Below, one piece after another: positions 35,588 to 44,389 of a stretch of 64,000 bases of DNA. Source of the stretch: Carboxylicivirga fragile (GTDB taxonomy: Bacteria; Bacteroidota; Bacteroidia; Bacteroidales; Marinilabiliaceae); NCBI GenBank assembly GCA_025499625.1, contig JAFMVD010000011.1, forward strand, positions 62,001-126,000, read 5' to 3'. Both the position numbers and the translations under genes were made by a program. The notes under the pieces were generated by a model. It was not told the origin of the DNA. It saw only the letters and a list, made by a program, of their open reading frames with translations, and did no database searches. Positions within the stretch are counted from its first letter, which is position 1. Each line of letters begins with the position of its first letter.

Positions 35588-36487
35588 TTATTTTTTTAGT
35601 AGAAATTCTATAGGGATGTGGAGTCTTTTATTCCACGCAATCTCAGTGTGTGCTTCTCCTTCAAACTTGTGAGTTTCGAAATGTTTACCTTTTATAAATT
35701 CGTTACGAATCATCATGGCATCTACTTTTAATTGATATGGTTCGTACAAGGAATCGAGTGTTGCTGTTCCGTAGTCAAAGTAAATTTTGTGTGTTTCAGG
35801 ATTCGGATAGTTCTTATCCACATAGCTAAGCGTAATACCCGATGCAGCTGGCCAATGGGTTGAAAGGCAAGCCGCCCCTCCGAAAACTCCAGGATATTCC
35901 GATATGGCATAATAACTGATCAGTCCGCCCATGCTTGAACCCATAATGAATGTATTTGCCTTACACGGTAGGGTACTGTATGTTTTATCAATAAAAGGCT
36001 TGAGTTCTTGAACAATAAAACGTAGATAATTATCGGCAAGCAGTTCTTTAGATGAGAACGATTGCTTGGTATAAGCATCACCATTAATAATTTCTTTCTG
36101 TTTTTGAGGACTGATATTATCCCATGCTCGTTGAGGGAAATATTCCGCAAATCGATATTGATCGTTATTCCAGATGCCTATAACGATGCAATCTTTGATT
36201 CTATTTTCACTAATTAATTTACCAAATACTTCGTCAACACCCCATTCTTGTTTATTCCAGGTGGTATTGGCGTCAAAAAGCATTTGTCCATCGTGCATGT
36301 AGACGACTGCGTATTGCTTCTCGTCAGAGTAATTGTTTGGAAGCCAGACATCAATGTTTCGGTTATCAACAAATGTTGATTCAAAATTAGCATGACGTAT
36401 AAGTTCCCCGCTTGCTACTTGTGGAAGTTGTGCATTTATTGAGTTGAATGCGATGAGGCTGAAAATTAATAGGCTTAGGTTTTTCAT
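35588..36487 (-). CDS. Secreted esterase, alpha/beta hydrolase (enterochelin-esterase-like)
   Basis: 299 residues from ATG 36487, which begins MKNLSLLIFSLIAFNSINAQ, a signal peptide; a longer frame to 36592 lacks one. The fold is the esterase-D-like branch often annotated as putative esterase/IroE-like: YAVVYMHDGQMLFDANTTWNKQEW, then the nucleophile elbow GSSMGG in FIMGSSMGGLISYY, and a C-terminal HTEIAWNKRL with the histidine. In Bacteroidota such proteins often accompany carbohydrate enzymes and act as carbohydrate esterases. It is directly upstream of the GH13 gene on the same strand, so a role in removing acyl groups from starch-like or related glycans is plausible but not shown. Confidence 0.82.
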   Translation of the reverse strand: MKNLSLLIFSLIAFNSINAQLPQVASGELIRHANFESTFVDNRNIDVWLPNNYSDEKQYAVVYMHDGQMLFDANTTWNKQEWGVDEVFGKLISENRIKDCIVIGIWNNDQYRFAEYFPQRAWDNISPQKQKEIINGDAYTKQSFSSKELLADNYLRFIVQELKPFIDKTYSTLPCKANTFIMGSSMGGLISYYAISEYPGVFGGAACLSTHWPAASGITLSYVDKNYPNPETHKIYFDYGTATLDSLYEPYQLKVDAMMIRNEFIKGKHFETHKFEGEAHTEIAWNKRLHIPIEFLLKK

Positions 36488-36702
36488 AGCACTAATATTT
36501 GATTTGCTAAGTTTAATTTCTGACTGATATTTGATAAAGTCAAATAAAATGAAGTATTTACTTGATTGCAAGTTAGTAGGACAAATGACCAATATTGATG
36601 CATCAACAGCAAAATGTTGGCTAAAGACCGATACCTTATGGCTTTATGCTTTTTGTCCTGATGAATTAAACTTTCGTCCCCTATTAAATGGGGGATTACT
36701 TT

Positions 36703-36710
36703 TATCTTTG
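36703..36710 (+). promoter_or_regulatory. Candidate -7 box (TATCTTTG) for the two-component genes
   Basis: TATCTTTG lies 30 bases ahead of the histidine-kinase start codon at 36740 and matches TAnnTTTG exactly. No clear TTTG at -33. Confidence 0.45.
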
Positions 36711-36739
36711 TAATTTGCCTTCTTACTATTGATAATGCC

Positions 36740-37819
36740 ATGCAGATTTTTAAAACGGATAAGACATTTCTCAACAGGATTCTTAATAACCGCTTATTCC
36801 AGCATCTGACTTACTGGGTGGTTTTTGTGTTTTTCTTTGCATTTGCGTGGGGCACGCACGATGATAATTATAAAAAAACCATTTGGATAGAGTTAATTAA
36901 CTTACCTGCCAAAATCATTTTGGTTTACACGGTTATCTATTTATTATTTCCGAGGTTTTTGTATAAGGGAAACGTATGGTTGTTTATTTTTTTACTCCTT
37001 CATAGTTTGCTCTTTGCTTCTATCCTTCAACGACTGACGGATAACTATTTAATAATTGATAATTTCTTTCCTGAGTGGAATAAGGAATCCAGTTTAAGCA
37101 TTGTTCAATTGGTTCGAGCCAGTGTTAATTTTGGCGCTGTCTTGGCCGTTCCTATGACCGTTAAAATAATGGAGCATCTGAATGATGTGAAACAGCGCCA
37201 GCAAAATTTGGCTAAAGATAAGTTGGAAGCTGAGTTGATGTTTTTAAAGAATCAGGTGCAGCCTCATTTTTTATTTAATACCTTAAATAGCTTGTATTCG
37301 CTCATATTAACTAAATCAGAAAGATCTCTAGAAGTAATTCTGAAATTATCGGACTTGTTACGCTACATGCTCTATGAAACCAATGCGCCACAAGTGGATT
37401 TAAGCAAGGAGCTTGGAAGTATTCGGAGTTATCTGGATTTAGAGAAGATACGTTATGGTAGCCGGGTAGAGCTTAGTTTTAATGCATGGGGCGATTTTGA
37501 GGGCAAACGAATTGCTCCAATGTTAATACTTCCCTTTATCGAAAATAGTTTTAAGCACAGTACCAAGGGCTTAAATGAAACTGCTATGATTTCGATTGAA
37601 ATGGGAGCTAAGGAAGATAAGCTAATTTTGAAAGTGGAGAATAGTATTCCATTATCCTTGCCTAATGATGTGGATATTGTTGGTGGTTTAGGCCTTCAGA
37701 ATGTGAAACGACGCTTGGATCTTTTGTATGCGAATGAGCATCAGTTGAAAATTGAATCAAATGATGATTCGTTTTTAGTTATATTAAAGATCAATTTAAA
37801 GGACGGAAACGATCAATAG
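36740..37819 (+). CDS. LytS/YehU-type sensor histidine kinase
   Basis: A 359-residue membrane kinase. Four hydrophobic segments (about 22-39, 55-72, 78-95 and 128-144) anchor it, with almost no periplasmic domain. The His_kinase region has the phosphoacceptor in QVQPHFLFNTLNSLYSLI (His176), the N-box PMLILPFIENSFKHST and a glycine-rich ATP lid GGLGLQNVKRRL. This is the LytS-type family that signals to LytTR regulators, and such a regulator gene follows just seven bases downstream. The input signal is unknown and may be membrane-derived. Confidence 0.9.
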   Translation: MQIFKTDKTFLNRILNNRLFQHLTYWVVFVFFFAFAWGTHDDNYKKTIWIELINLPAKIILVYTVIYLLFPRFLYKGNVWLFIFLLLHSLLFASILQRLTDNYLIIDNFFPEWNKESSLSIVQLVRASVNFGAVLAVPMTVKIMEHLNDVKQRQQNLAKDKLEAELMFLKNQVQPHFLFNTLNSLYSLILTKSERSLEVILKLSDLLRYMLYETNAPQVDLSKELGSIRSYLDLEKIRYGSRVELSFNAWGDFEGKRIAPMLILPFIENSFKHSTKGLNETAMISIEMGAKEDKLILKVENSIPLSLPNDVDIVGGLGLQNVKRRLDLLYANEHQLKIESNDDSFLVILKINLKDGNDQ

Positions 37820-37825
37820 AATTTT

Positions 37826-38554
37826 ATGATGAAGATAAAATGTTTGATAGTAGATGATGAGGAGTTGGCCATTGATGTGATAGCCGAATATGTGAAACGA
37901 ATAGATTATCTTGAATTGGTAGGTTCAAGTAATAATGCTGTAGATGCGATGGCATTGTTGAATCAGCATAAGGTTGATCTTCTTTTTTTAGATATACAAA
38001 TGCCCGGATTAACCGGTTTACAAATGTTGCGAAACCTAAGCGATCGCCCTGAAGTGATCTTAACAACGGCCTATTCAGAGTATGCACTGGAAGGATACGA
38101 ACTGCAGGCTCTGGATTATTTAATTAAACCAATTTCTTTTGAACGTTTCATTAAAGCTATTAATCGTTTTTTTAAGATACGACAATCGCAAATTCAATTA
38201 CCCGAAGCGGAAACCAATAAATCGACAAGCGATGCCTTCATTTTTGTGAAATCAGAAAAGATGATGGTGAAAGTTGTCTTGAGTGAAATATGCTACATCG
38301 AGAGCCTTCGAAATTATGTATCCATATTCTTGAAAGATGGTAAGGTTATCAAGACCATGAATACCATTACTAATATTGAAGAAAAGTTACCTGAAACCCA
38401 GTTTTTGAGGGTGCACCGATCGTTTGTTATTGCTATTGATAAAATCGATAGTTACACTTCAGGAAGTTTTAAAATTAACAAGCAAATTATTCCCCTTGGT
38501 CGTTTATATAAAGATAATGTTAGGGCTAAGTTGGAGCATTTGAGTATTGAATAG
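37826..38554 (+). CDS. LytTR-family response regulator
   Basis: 242 residues: receiver domain with the acidic pair DDEE near residues 10-13 and phosphoacceptor Asp56 in DLLFLDIQMP, and a C-terminal LytTR DNA-binding domain (about 140-240) with FIFVKSEKMMVKVVL, YIESLRNYVSIFL, FLRVHRSFVIAID and the final PLGRLYKDNVRAKL. It partners with the kinase encoded just upstream. Targets are unknown; the downstream secreted cluster (38735-41523) is a natural candidate but has no evident direct repeat for LytTR binding. Confidence 0.92.
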   Translation: MMKIKCLIVDDEELAIDVIAEYVKRIDYLELVGSSNNAVDAMALLNQHKVDLLFLDIQMPGLTGLQMLRNLSDRPEVILTTAYSEYALEGYELQALDYLIKPISFERFIKAINRFFKIRQSQIQLPEAETNKSTSDAFIFVKSEKMMVKVVLSEICYIESLRNYVSIFLKDGKVIKTMNTITNIEEKLPETQFLRVHRSFVIAIDKIDSYTSGSFKINKQIIPLGRLYKDNVRAKLEHLSIE

Positions 38555-38707
38555 AATATTACTATATATGAGTATTTATTCAAGTTAGTTAGGAAGTATC
38601 TGGTGTTTTGTTGCAGTAAGCGAGCTGTTTAAGGTTGGCGTTTCTAGGTTTCATAGAAATTATTATAAATAGTTAGGATGAAGTGTTATAGTTGTAAACT
38701 TTAGGTT

Positions 38708-38715
38708 TATATTTG
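38708..38715 (+). promoter_or_regulatory. Candidate -7 box (TATATTTG)
   Basis: TATATTTG matches TAnnTTTG, 20 bases ahead of the LRR-lipoprotein start codon. The -33 region is TGTT rather than TTTG. Confidence 0.45.
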
Positions 38716-38734
38716 CATTACTAAACCTAACTGT

Positions 38735-39667
38735 ATGAAAATTATTGGAACCTTTCTAATGCTACTTTGTGTGGTAGCTTGCTCTGAAGATGAAATTCTT
38801 CCAACTGATATCACCTTGTCAACCCAGGAGCAAGTTGATCAATTTACTGCATCAACTGTTGATGGCGATTTAACCATTACCGGACCTGAAATTACCAACC
38901 TTGATGCGCTAAAAAGCTTAAAACACATTAAAGGACATTTTTATATTCGAAATACCTACCAATTAACTAAGCTTGAGGGGTTAAAAAACCTGGGAAAAAT
39001 TGATAGTAGTTTGCTAATATATGAAAACTATGCTTTGCAAAGTGTTGATGATCTTGACGCTCTATGTTTTATCGATAAGTCAATTCATATAAGTCATAAT
39101 GATAACCTTGTTGAGATTAATTTTAGCAGTACTAATTTTACATATGAAGGGGATATTATAATTTTCTTAAATCCTGAACTTGAATCTATATCTTTCAATG
39201 GAATATTGGATCGAAGCAGTATTAGCCTATCTCATAATGATAAACAGACCGACCTACCTGATCTTGGTAAAACATCACATTTGAATTATTTAAGTTTAAC
39301 CTCTCTTAAATCTTTTAAAACATTGAGTGTTCCGTCGTCTATTAATCGAATACAACACTTAGCGATTGCTGATTTGAATCATTTGGAAGAAATAATCATC
39401 AATGCTGCATTGAAGAATATGGAAGGTCTTAGTATAAACAATAATCCTCTTCTCACTTCTCTTGACGGTCTTGCTAGTATAATTGAAATCAAGAATCGAT
39501 TAATGGTGGTAAATAATGTTACTTTAAGTGATTTATGTGGCCTATATCAAGCTATCAGCACTATTGACTATGATAAGGTTATCATTTACAACAACCAACA
39601 TAATCCCACAAAAAAAGATTTTGAGCTTAACAACTGTAAGCTGATTGTGGAAAGTGCAAACCGCTAG
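38735..39667 (+). CDS. Leucine-rich-repeat lipoprotein
   Basis: 310 residues; MKIIGTFLMLLCVVAC is a lipoprotein signal with Cys16 at the lipobox. The rest is built of short repeats with consensus like LDALKSLKHIKGHFYI, LEGLKNLGKIDSSLLI and MEGLSINNNPLLTSLDGLASI, resembling receptor-L/LRR beta-helix units with asparagine ladders (NNPLL, ENYALQS, HNDNLVE). Such lipoproteins are on the cell surface in Bacteroidota and are thought to bind ligands. It heads a group of three exported proteins followed by a barrel and an S41 peptidase. Ligand unknown. Confidence 0.78.
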   Translation: MKIIGTFLMLLCVVACSEDEILPTDITLSTQEQVDQFTASTVDGDLTITGPEITNLDALKSLKHIKGHFYIRNTYQLTKLEGLKNLGKIDSSLLIYENYALQSVDDLDALCFIDKSIHISHNDNLVEINFSSTNFTYEGDIIIFLNPELESISFNGILDRSSISLSHNDKQTDLPDLGKTSHLNYLSLTSLKSFKTLSVPSSINRIQHLAIADLNHLEEIIINAALKNMEGLSINNNPLLTSLDGLASIIEIKNRLMVVNNVTLSDLCGLYQAISTIDYDKVIIYNNQHNPTKKDFELNNCKLIVESANR

Positions 39668-39703
39668 TTTAGCGATAATGCCAATTTAACCTTATCCGTT
39701 ACC

Positions 39704-40507
39704 ATGTTCCTAACAATTATAAAATCATGGCGCCTTATATTTTACATAGGCCTATTTCAGTTTTTGTTCATATTTATTTCACAGAAGCTGACTGCCCAAA
39801 AGCATGAATATATACCATACATTGGAACTGGTGTTCTCCAATTGAAAAATGACATGATCATCCCCATGGGGATGAAGGGTAAAACTATTTTGTTTGGCTT
39901 TCAATATCAAAGAGGCAAAAACGATAAGATCAGAACACATTATCGCATAGAAGCCAGACAGTCCAATCTCTATTCTTCTTGGTTTAACAATCAAACGCTA
40001 TATCGATTTTGGCAAGCTGAACTGGGTGGGGGTTATAGGTGGTATGTGCTGGATAAAGCTAAAACCGATTTGTCCATTGGTTTTGAAGGGCTGTTAACAG
40101 GTGAATACATTGACCCAAGTACTTATAATATATCAGTTGCTATCAATCCGTCTATGTATGGGAGGTACGATATTGGTATTCGTAATTTTATTTCTTTTAA
40201 TTCTCAAATAGGCAAAATCAAGTTAGCCAATGTGTTTAGTTACCACCTCATTGGTTTTGGCTATTACCCTAAACCACCATACTATTCACTTGATTTATCT
40301 GATACGTCCAATAGTTATTACACTAAACCCAATACTGTTTCACATCTTTTTAATATTGTTCATCTTAATAACAGGTTTAGTGTTTTTTTAAAAATAAAGA
40401 AAGTGCCATTTTTACTATCCTATGGTATACAATATCAGAAACAGAATGTGATCCATTATAAACAGCAGTATATTCAAAATACCTTTCATCTAGGCCTTAT
40501 ATTATGA
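39704..40507 (+). CDS. Secreted/outer-membrane protein of unknown function
   Basis: The 267-residue protein has an N-terminal hydrophobic segment (YIGLFQFLFIFISQKLTAQ) that is a long signal peptide or anchor. The mature part is rich in alternating strands (ILFGFQYQRGKND, YRIEARQSNLYSS, AELGGGYRWYVL, LSIGFEGLLTGE), suggesting a small barrel. It is 36 bases after the LRR gene and its stop overlaps the start of the S41 peptidase (ATGA, 40504-40507), so the three genes are translationally coupled. No motif recognised. Confidence 0.65.
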   Translation: MFLTIIKSWRLIFYIGLFQFLFIFISQKLTAQKHEYIPYIGTGVLQLKNDMIIPMGMKGKTILFGFQYQRGKNDKIRTHYRIEARQSNLYSSWFNNQTLYRFWQAELGGGYRWYVLDKAKTDLSIGFEGLLTGEYIDPSTYNISVAINPSMYGRYDIGIRNFISFNSQIGKIKLANVFSYHLIGFGYYPKPPYYSLDLSDTSNSYYTKPNTVSHLFNIVHLNNRFSVFLKIKKVPFLLSYGIQYQKQNVIHYKQQYIQNTFHLGLIL

Positions 40508-41523
40508 CAAAAAGACACTTTCTTGGCAACTTAATTTTTCTGATTTTTAGTTTGGCTGTACTAATTAGTAGTTGCACTAAGTTGGTAAATGAAGATGATT
40601 CAAACCTTGGTGTATTTGAAGCTTTCTGGGATATAATGGACAAGAATTATGTGTACTTTGAATTGAAAGAGCTTGATTGGAGTCAAATTCGAAAAGAGTA
40701 CAGTCCTAAATTTGCATCTGCTCAGAGTCACAATGAAGTTGCTACTTTATTTCAAGAATTGATTTATAAGATCAATGATGGACATGTATGGTTAAGTTAT
40801 AAAGGTAAAGAAGTAATTTCTAACTTTTCTGATACAAGCATTATTACACTGCATTATAATTTAATGCAATTTCATTATCAATTTGCGGATATACGATTTG
40901 AACCCAACATTACTTTTGCTCAGGCAACAGATGAGATTACTTATCTTAGAATTTCAACTGACTTTGTTAATGCTGATTATTTTAAGTCAGTAATGAGCGA
41001 ATACAATATGAGCAAAGGGCTTATAGTTGATATGCGCGATTGTATGGGTGGAAGTTTTGATGGATTAGAGTTTTGCAAGTATTTTCATAAGGGTAAAAAA
41101 GTATTGTGTTATAGACAATTTAAAAATGGTACTGGTCATTGTGACTTTACAGACTTCTATCCCGTATATTCAATAGGAGATCAAATAGTGAATGAAGATA
41201 TTAAGATGGTCGTTATTATAAATCGTAATGCCTATAGCATGGGTAATCATATAGTCTCAGCTTTAAATGATTTAAGAGACTGTCAGCTATTAGGTGAAAA
41301 TACAGGCGGTGGGGGTGGTTCTGTTTTGGCTGTGCATTTAACAGGAGGTTGGGTATTAAATTATACCTTTTCAAGAAGTTTAGATGTTAATAAGAAATGG
41401 ATTGAAGATGGCATAGAGCCTGATATAGAAGTAACGCGTCCGTATGAGTTTTGGAAAAATGAACATTGGCAGACGGGAGAAGATCCGCAATTGGAGAAAG
41501 CACTTGAAATACTTAATAGATAA
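40504..41523 (+). CDS. S41-family peptidase lipoprotein
   Basis: 339 residues with lipobox LISSC (Cys24). The C-terminal protease domain has the S41 pattern: YLRISTDFV strand, GLIVDMRDCMGGSFDG oxyanion region, NRNAYSMGNHIVSAL with nucleophile Ser245, and GENTGGGGGS. Such tail-specific peptidases cleave or process exported proteins. There is no PDZ domain at the usual place; residues 30-110 are a helical N-terminal domain resembling the IRBP/tricorn-like branch. The start codon overlaps the previous stop (ATGA), which implies coupled translation with the barrel-like gene. Confidence 0.85.
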   Translation: MTKRHFLGNLIFLIFSLAVLISSCTKLVNEDDSNLGVFEAFWDIMDKNYVYFELKELDWSQIRKEYSPKFASAQSHNEVATLFQELIYKINDGHVWLSYKGKEVISNFSDTSIITLHYNLMQFHYQFADIRFEPNITFAQATDEITYLRISTDFVNADYFKSVMSEYNMSKGLIVDMRDCMGGSFDGLEFCKYFHKGKKVLCYRQFKNGTGHCDFTDFYPVYSIGDQIVNEDIKMVVIINRNAYSMGNHIVSALNDLRDCQLLGENTGGGGGSVLAVHLTGGWVLNYTFSRSLDVNKKWIEDGIEPDIEVTRPYEFWKNEHWQTGEDPQLEKALEILNR

Positions 41524-41723
41524 GGGAAAGACTCTATCGCAATAAGTCTATGTAATAGAGCTATCTAGTTTGTTCTTTTTTTTAATGCTTAAAAGTTGTT
41601 CATGATTTTTAAATTTCCTTAAGTAATAGATCCAAAGGAGCATGTGGCATGCGTATTGCTTTTATTCAGTGAAATCTTTTTTAGATAAAGTATGCAAAGC
41701 AATCTAATTACTTTGCTTATTAT

Positions 41724-41733
41724 CCCCCCCCCC
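41724..41733. repeat. C10 homopolymer tract
   Basis: Ten consecutive cytosines between convergent genes (S41 peptidase and the PLP enzyme). Homopolymers of this length slip in replication and sequencing; here it is intergenic, so any length change would not shift a frame. Confidence 0.9.
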
Positions 41734-41736
41734 AAG

Positions 41737-41764
41737 AAATGGTTTGTCGCTAGGCAAACCATTT
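41737..41764. terminator. Terminator hairpin (10-bp stem) between convergent genes
   Basis: AAATGGTTTG pairs with CAAACCATTT over an eight-base loop. T-rich sequence follows on the plus strand. It is immediately after the stop of the minus-strand PLP enzyme. Confidence 0.7.
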
Positions 41765-41770
41765 TATTTA

Positions 41771-42718
41771 TTAAAACGGTAATTTCCCTAAATCTACATT
41801 TCCACCGGACAGAATAATGCCAATATTTTGATCTTTAAATAAAGTTGGATTTTCTAATATGGCAGCCAATGGAACGGCTGACGATGGTTCAATTATAATT
41901 TTCATGCGTTCCCAAATCAGGCGCATTGCATCTATTATTGATTTTTCCGATACACAAATAATGTCGTCAACTTTATCTCTGATGATACTATAGGTTAATT
42001 CACCAAGTGAGGTTCGTAGTCCATCGGCAATGGTTTGTGGATTCGAAACCGGAATAAGATGACCACTCTTGAATGAGCGATAGGCATCATCGGCCATGGC
42101 TGGTTCGCCTGCAATTACTTTGATATGAGGGTGTATTTCCTTAGTGTAGCTTGCTGTACCACTCAATAAACCACCACCGCCAACAGGAGTCATTATGGTG
42201 GATAACTGTGGCACTTGTTTTACCAATTCGAGGCTTGCTGTACCTTGTCCGCAGATGACTTCAAATTGATTGTAGGGATGTATGAGTTTAGCACCGGTTT
42301 TTGAAATGACTTGTTCCAATGTGCTTTCTCTGGCTGATAACGTTCCCTCGCAAAACGTAATTTCGGCGCCGTAACCAGCTACTGCTTTCTTTTTAATTTC
42401 TGGTGCATTCTCAGGCATTACAATGTGCGCCTTAACACCGTTTTTAGCAGCGGCCAAAGCCAATGCCGCTGCATGATTTCCGGATGAGTGTGTGGCAACG
42501 CCAATTTGCTTTTCTGCATCAGAAAGAGATAGGATAGCATTGCAAGCACCTCTGTATTTAAAGGCGCCCACTTTCTGAAAATTTTCACACTTGAAGAAGA
42601 TATTAGTCCCACAAATTGAATTGATTGACTCAGATGTTAAAACAGGTGTTTTATGAATCTGCGTATTAATTCGATTGTGTGCTTCGATAATATCTTGTGC
42701 ACATGGTAATTTCAGCAT
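41771..42718 (-). CDS. PLP-dependent serine/threonine dehydratase or serine racemase
   Basis: 315-residue fold-type II PLP enzyme. Schiff-base lysine in AFKYRGACNAI, phosphate-binding HSSGNHAAALALAA, glycine-rich GGGGLLSGTASYT and the final SGGNVDLGKLPF. It lacks the ACT domain of the biosynthetic IlvA encoded at 23436, so it is a catabolic or racemase-type relative: the branch includes serine racemase and threo-3-hydroxyaspartate ammonia-lyase. Sequence alone does not decide between these activities. It precedes a DUF2007 gene by three bases on the same strand. Confidence 0.82.
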   Translation of the reverse strand: MLKLPCAQDIIEAHNRINTQIHKTPVLTSESINSICGTNIFFKCENFQKVGAFKYRGACNAILSLSDAEKQIGVATHSSGNHAAALALAAAKNGVKAHIVMPENAPEIKKKAVAGYGAEITFCEGTLSARESTLEQVISKTGAKLIHPYNQFEVICGQGTASLELVKQVPQLSTIMTPVGGGGLLSGTASYTKEIHPHIKVIAGEPAMADDAYRSFKSGHLIPVSNPQTIADGLRTSLGELTYSIIRDKVDDIICVSEKSIIDAMRLIWERMKIIIEPSSAVPLAAILENPTLFKDQNIGIILSGGNVDLGKLPF

Positions 42719-42721
42719 GTG

Positions 42722-42961
42722 TTAATCTTGAATGGTTGCTTTAAATTTTTCGATGATAGGTTCAGCCTTATCCTTATCAACTTCCTGAATATATAAATCA
42801 ATTGCAAAAGGTGTTCCGCCCATAAAACCTGCTGATTGTCCGGCTGCATAATCGTTTTTGATCAAGGAAGGAACATTGTTTTCTTCAAGAATGTTTTTGA
42901 GGTGATTAACCGTTATTTCTGTCCCTGAGAATACATGTAATATGCTGCTATTGTCGTTCAT
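42722..42961 (-). CDS. DUF2007 domain protein
   Basis: 79 residues covering a complete DUF2007 fold: LHVFSGTEITVNHLKNILEENNVPSLIKND, then a PFAIDLYIQEVDKDKAEPIIEKF segment. The domain is a small alpha/beta unit related to PII-like signal transduction proteins, function unknown. The stop and the start of the downstream PLP enzyme are three bases apart, so the two are cotranscribed. Confidence 0.82.
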   Translation of the reverse strand: MNDNSSILHVFSGTEITVNHLKNILEENNVPSLIKNDYAAGQSAGFMGGTPFAIDLYIQEVDKDKAEPIIEKFKATIQD

Positions 42962-43052
42962 AACTATATAGATTAAAAGGTTTGTGTTCTTACAATATAG
43001 TCAAATTAACCGAGAAAGAAATAATTCGGGATGCGACAATTGACATCAGGTT

Positions 43053-43098
43053 ATACCAATTGTATTCCAAAATGATTGATAAATCATTTTGCTAATTA
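43053..43098. repeat. Dispersed hairpin repeat, copy C
   Basis: Best-preserved copy: ATACCAATTGTATTCC, then AAAATGATT-GATA-AATCATTTT, a nine-base perfect inverted repeat, and GCTAATTA. It is located ten kilobases from copies A and B, in a gene-free gap between DUF2007 and carA. Confidence 0.75.
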
Positions 43099-43116
43099 TC
43101 CCGATAATTATCGGGA
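43099..43116. repeat. Perfect 18-bp palindrome TCCCGATAA/TTATCGGGA
   Basis: Begins where hairpin repeat copy C ends, and shares the core CCCGATA..TATCGGG with palindromes at 18562 and 58882. The rest of the gap (43117-43200) holds no recognisable gene. Confidence 0.6.
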
Positions 43117-43214
43117 GTTAATGCCGATACAAAAGCACAGGTTGATTTTTTTATCAATCGTTTTGGTTTGTAAGCGGTATTACAAGTCGCGCCCCCGTAT
43201 TGTTTGTAATTAAA

Positions 43215-43247
43215 AAGGAGCAACCAGTTATGATTGCTCCTTGAAAA
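43215..43247 (-). terminator. carA terminator
   Basis: On the minus strand AAGGAGCAA pairs with TTGCTCCTT and is followed by a T-run (TTTTTA). Located just downstream of the carA stop codon. Confidence 0.75.
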
Positions 43248-43265
43248 AAAAATATGTTGAGTTAA

Positions 43266-44345
43266 TTACTTACTTTTTTCGATCAAGCCAATAAATTCAT
43301 CGAACAAGAATTCAGTGTCCGTTGGTCCACTAGAGGCTTCGGGGTGAAATTGTGTTGAGAAAAATGGTTTGCTCTTGTGTTTTATACCTTCGTTGGTTTT
43401 GTCATTCACATTGAGGTACAATGGTTCCCAATCATCACTTAGGCTATCATTATCAATGGCAAAACCATGATTCTGGCTCGTAATATAGCAAGTGTCAGTA
43501 CCAACTTTTATTACAGGGTGATTGTGAGCTCTGTGACCATACTTTAGTTTGTACGTGCTCGCACCTGATGCAATACCTAAAAGTTGATTACCCAGGCAAA
43601 TACCAAATATTGGTTTGCCAATCTCCATTGCTTTCTGAATGTGTTTAACTGTAGCAGCACACATTTGCGGATCGCCAGGGCCATTCGAAAGCATGATGCC
43701 ATCGTAATCTTCCTGAGTGAAGTCGTAATCCCAAGGTACACGAATAACGGTTGTATCGCGCTTAAGTAAGCAGCGTAGGATGTTGTTCTTGGCACCTGTA
43801 TCCACTAAAACGACTTTGTGTTTCCCATTGCCATAAACTTGCTTTTCTTTCACACTTACCTTAGCAACAAGGTTTTCCTTATTAGGATCATCAAAGTCAA
43901 TACTTTCTCCTTCAATCTCGATCTTGCCTAACATCGAACCTTTCTCACGAAGTACTTTGGTTAGGGCGCGTGTGTCGATGTCAAAAATACCTGGAACTTT
44001 ATTTTGAATTAACCATTCGCGAAGGCTGTTTTCTGCATTCCAATGGCTGTATTCAAAAGAATAATCCGATATAATTAATCCTGAAATATGAATGCGATCT
44101 GATTCATAAAACTTAGGGATGCCATTCTCCTTTTCATCTTTTGGAACACCGTAGTTTCCAATCAAAGGATAGGTAGCTACCAATATTTGTCCTTCGTACG
44201 ATGGATCTGTTAAACTCTCAGGATATCCCGTCATGGCTGTATTGAAAACAACTTCACCTGCAATGGATTTGTGATATCCGAATGATTTTCCCTCGAAGAC
44301 CGTACCGTCTTCCAACACTAATTTAATCTTTTGTAAATCTGGCAT
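43266..44345 (-). CDS. carA: Carbamoyl-phosphate synthase, small subunit
   Basis: CarA is the glutamine amidotransferase subunit: it hydrolyses glutamine and channels ammonia to CarB to form carbamoyl phosphate for arginine and pyrimidines. The N-terminal domain has LEDGTVFEGKSFG and FNTAMTGYPESLTDPSYEGQ. The class I glutaminase has GLSNGPGDP-type MLSNGPGDP, the nucleophile in FGICLGNQLLGIASG and the catalytic histidine in FSTQFHPEASSGP. 359 residues is typical. Its partner carB is 15 kb away, divergent from argR. The 5' region has a -7 box, a hairpin and an ARG-like site. Confidence 0.95.
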   Translation of the reverse strand: MPDLQKIKLVLEDGTVFEGKSFGYHKSIAGEVVFNTAMTGYPESLTDPSYEGQILVATYPLIGNYGVPKDEKENGIPKFYESDRIHISGLIISDYSFEYSHWNAENSLREWLIQNKVPGIFDIDTRALTKVLREKGSMLGKIEIEGESIDFDDPNKENLVAKVSVKEKQVYGNGKHKVVLVDTGAKNNILRCLLKRDTTVIRVPWDYDFTQEDYDGIMLSNGPGDPQMCAATVKHIQKAMEIGKPIFGICLGNQLLGIASGASTYKLKYGHRAHNHPVIKVGTDTCYITSQNHGFAIDNDSLSDDWEPLYLNVNDKTNEGIKHKSKPFFSTQFHPEASSGPTDTEFLFDEFIGLIEKSK

Positions 44346-44389
44346 ACCTACTGATAATTAAGTCTTTCGTATTCAATTAAACAGAAAAA

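Noticed and set aside
41771-42718. Second biosynthetic ilvA
   Set aside because: Lacks the regulatory ACT-like domain, is not in the ilv operon and matches the serine racemase / hydroxyaspartate lyase branch.
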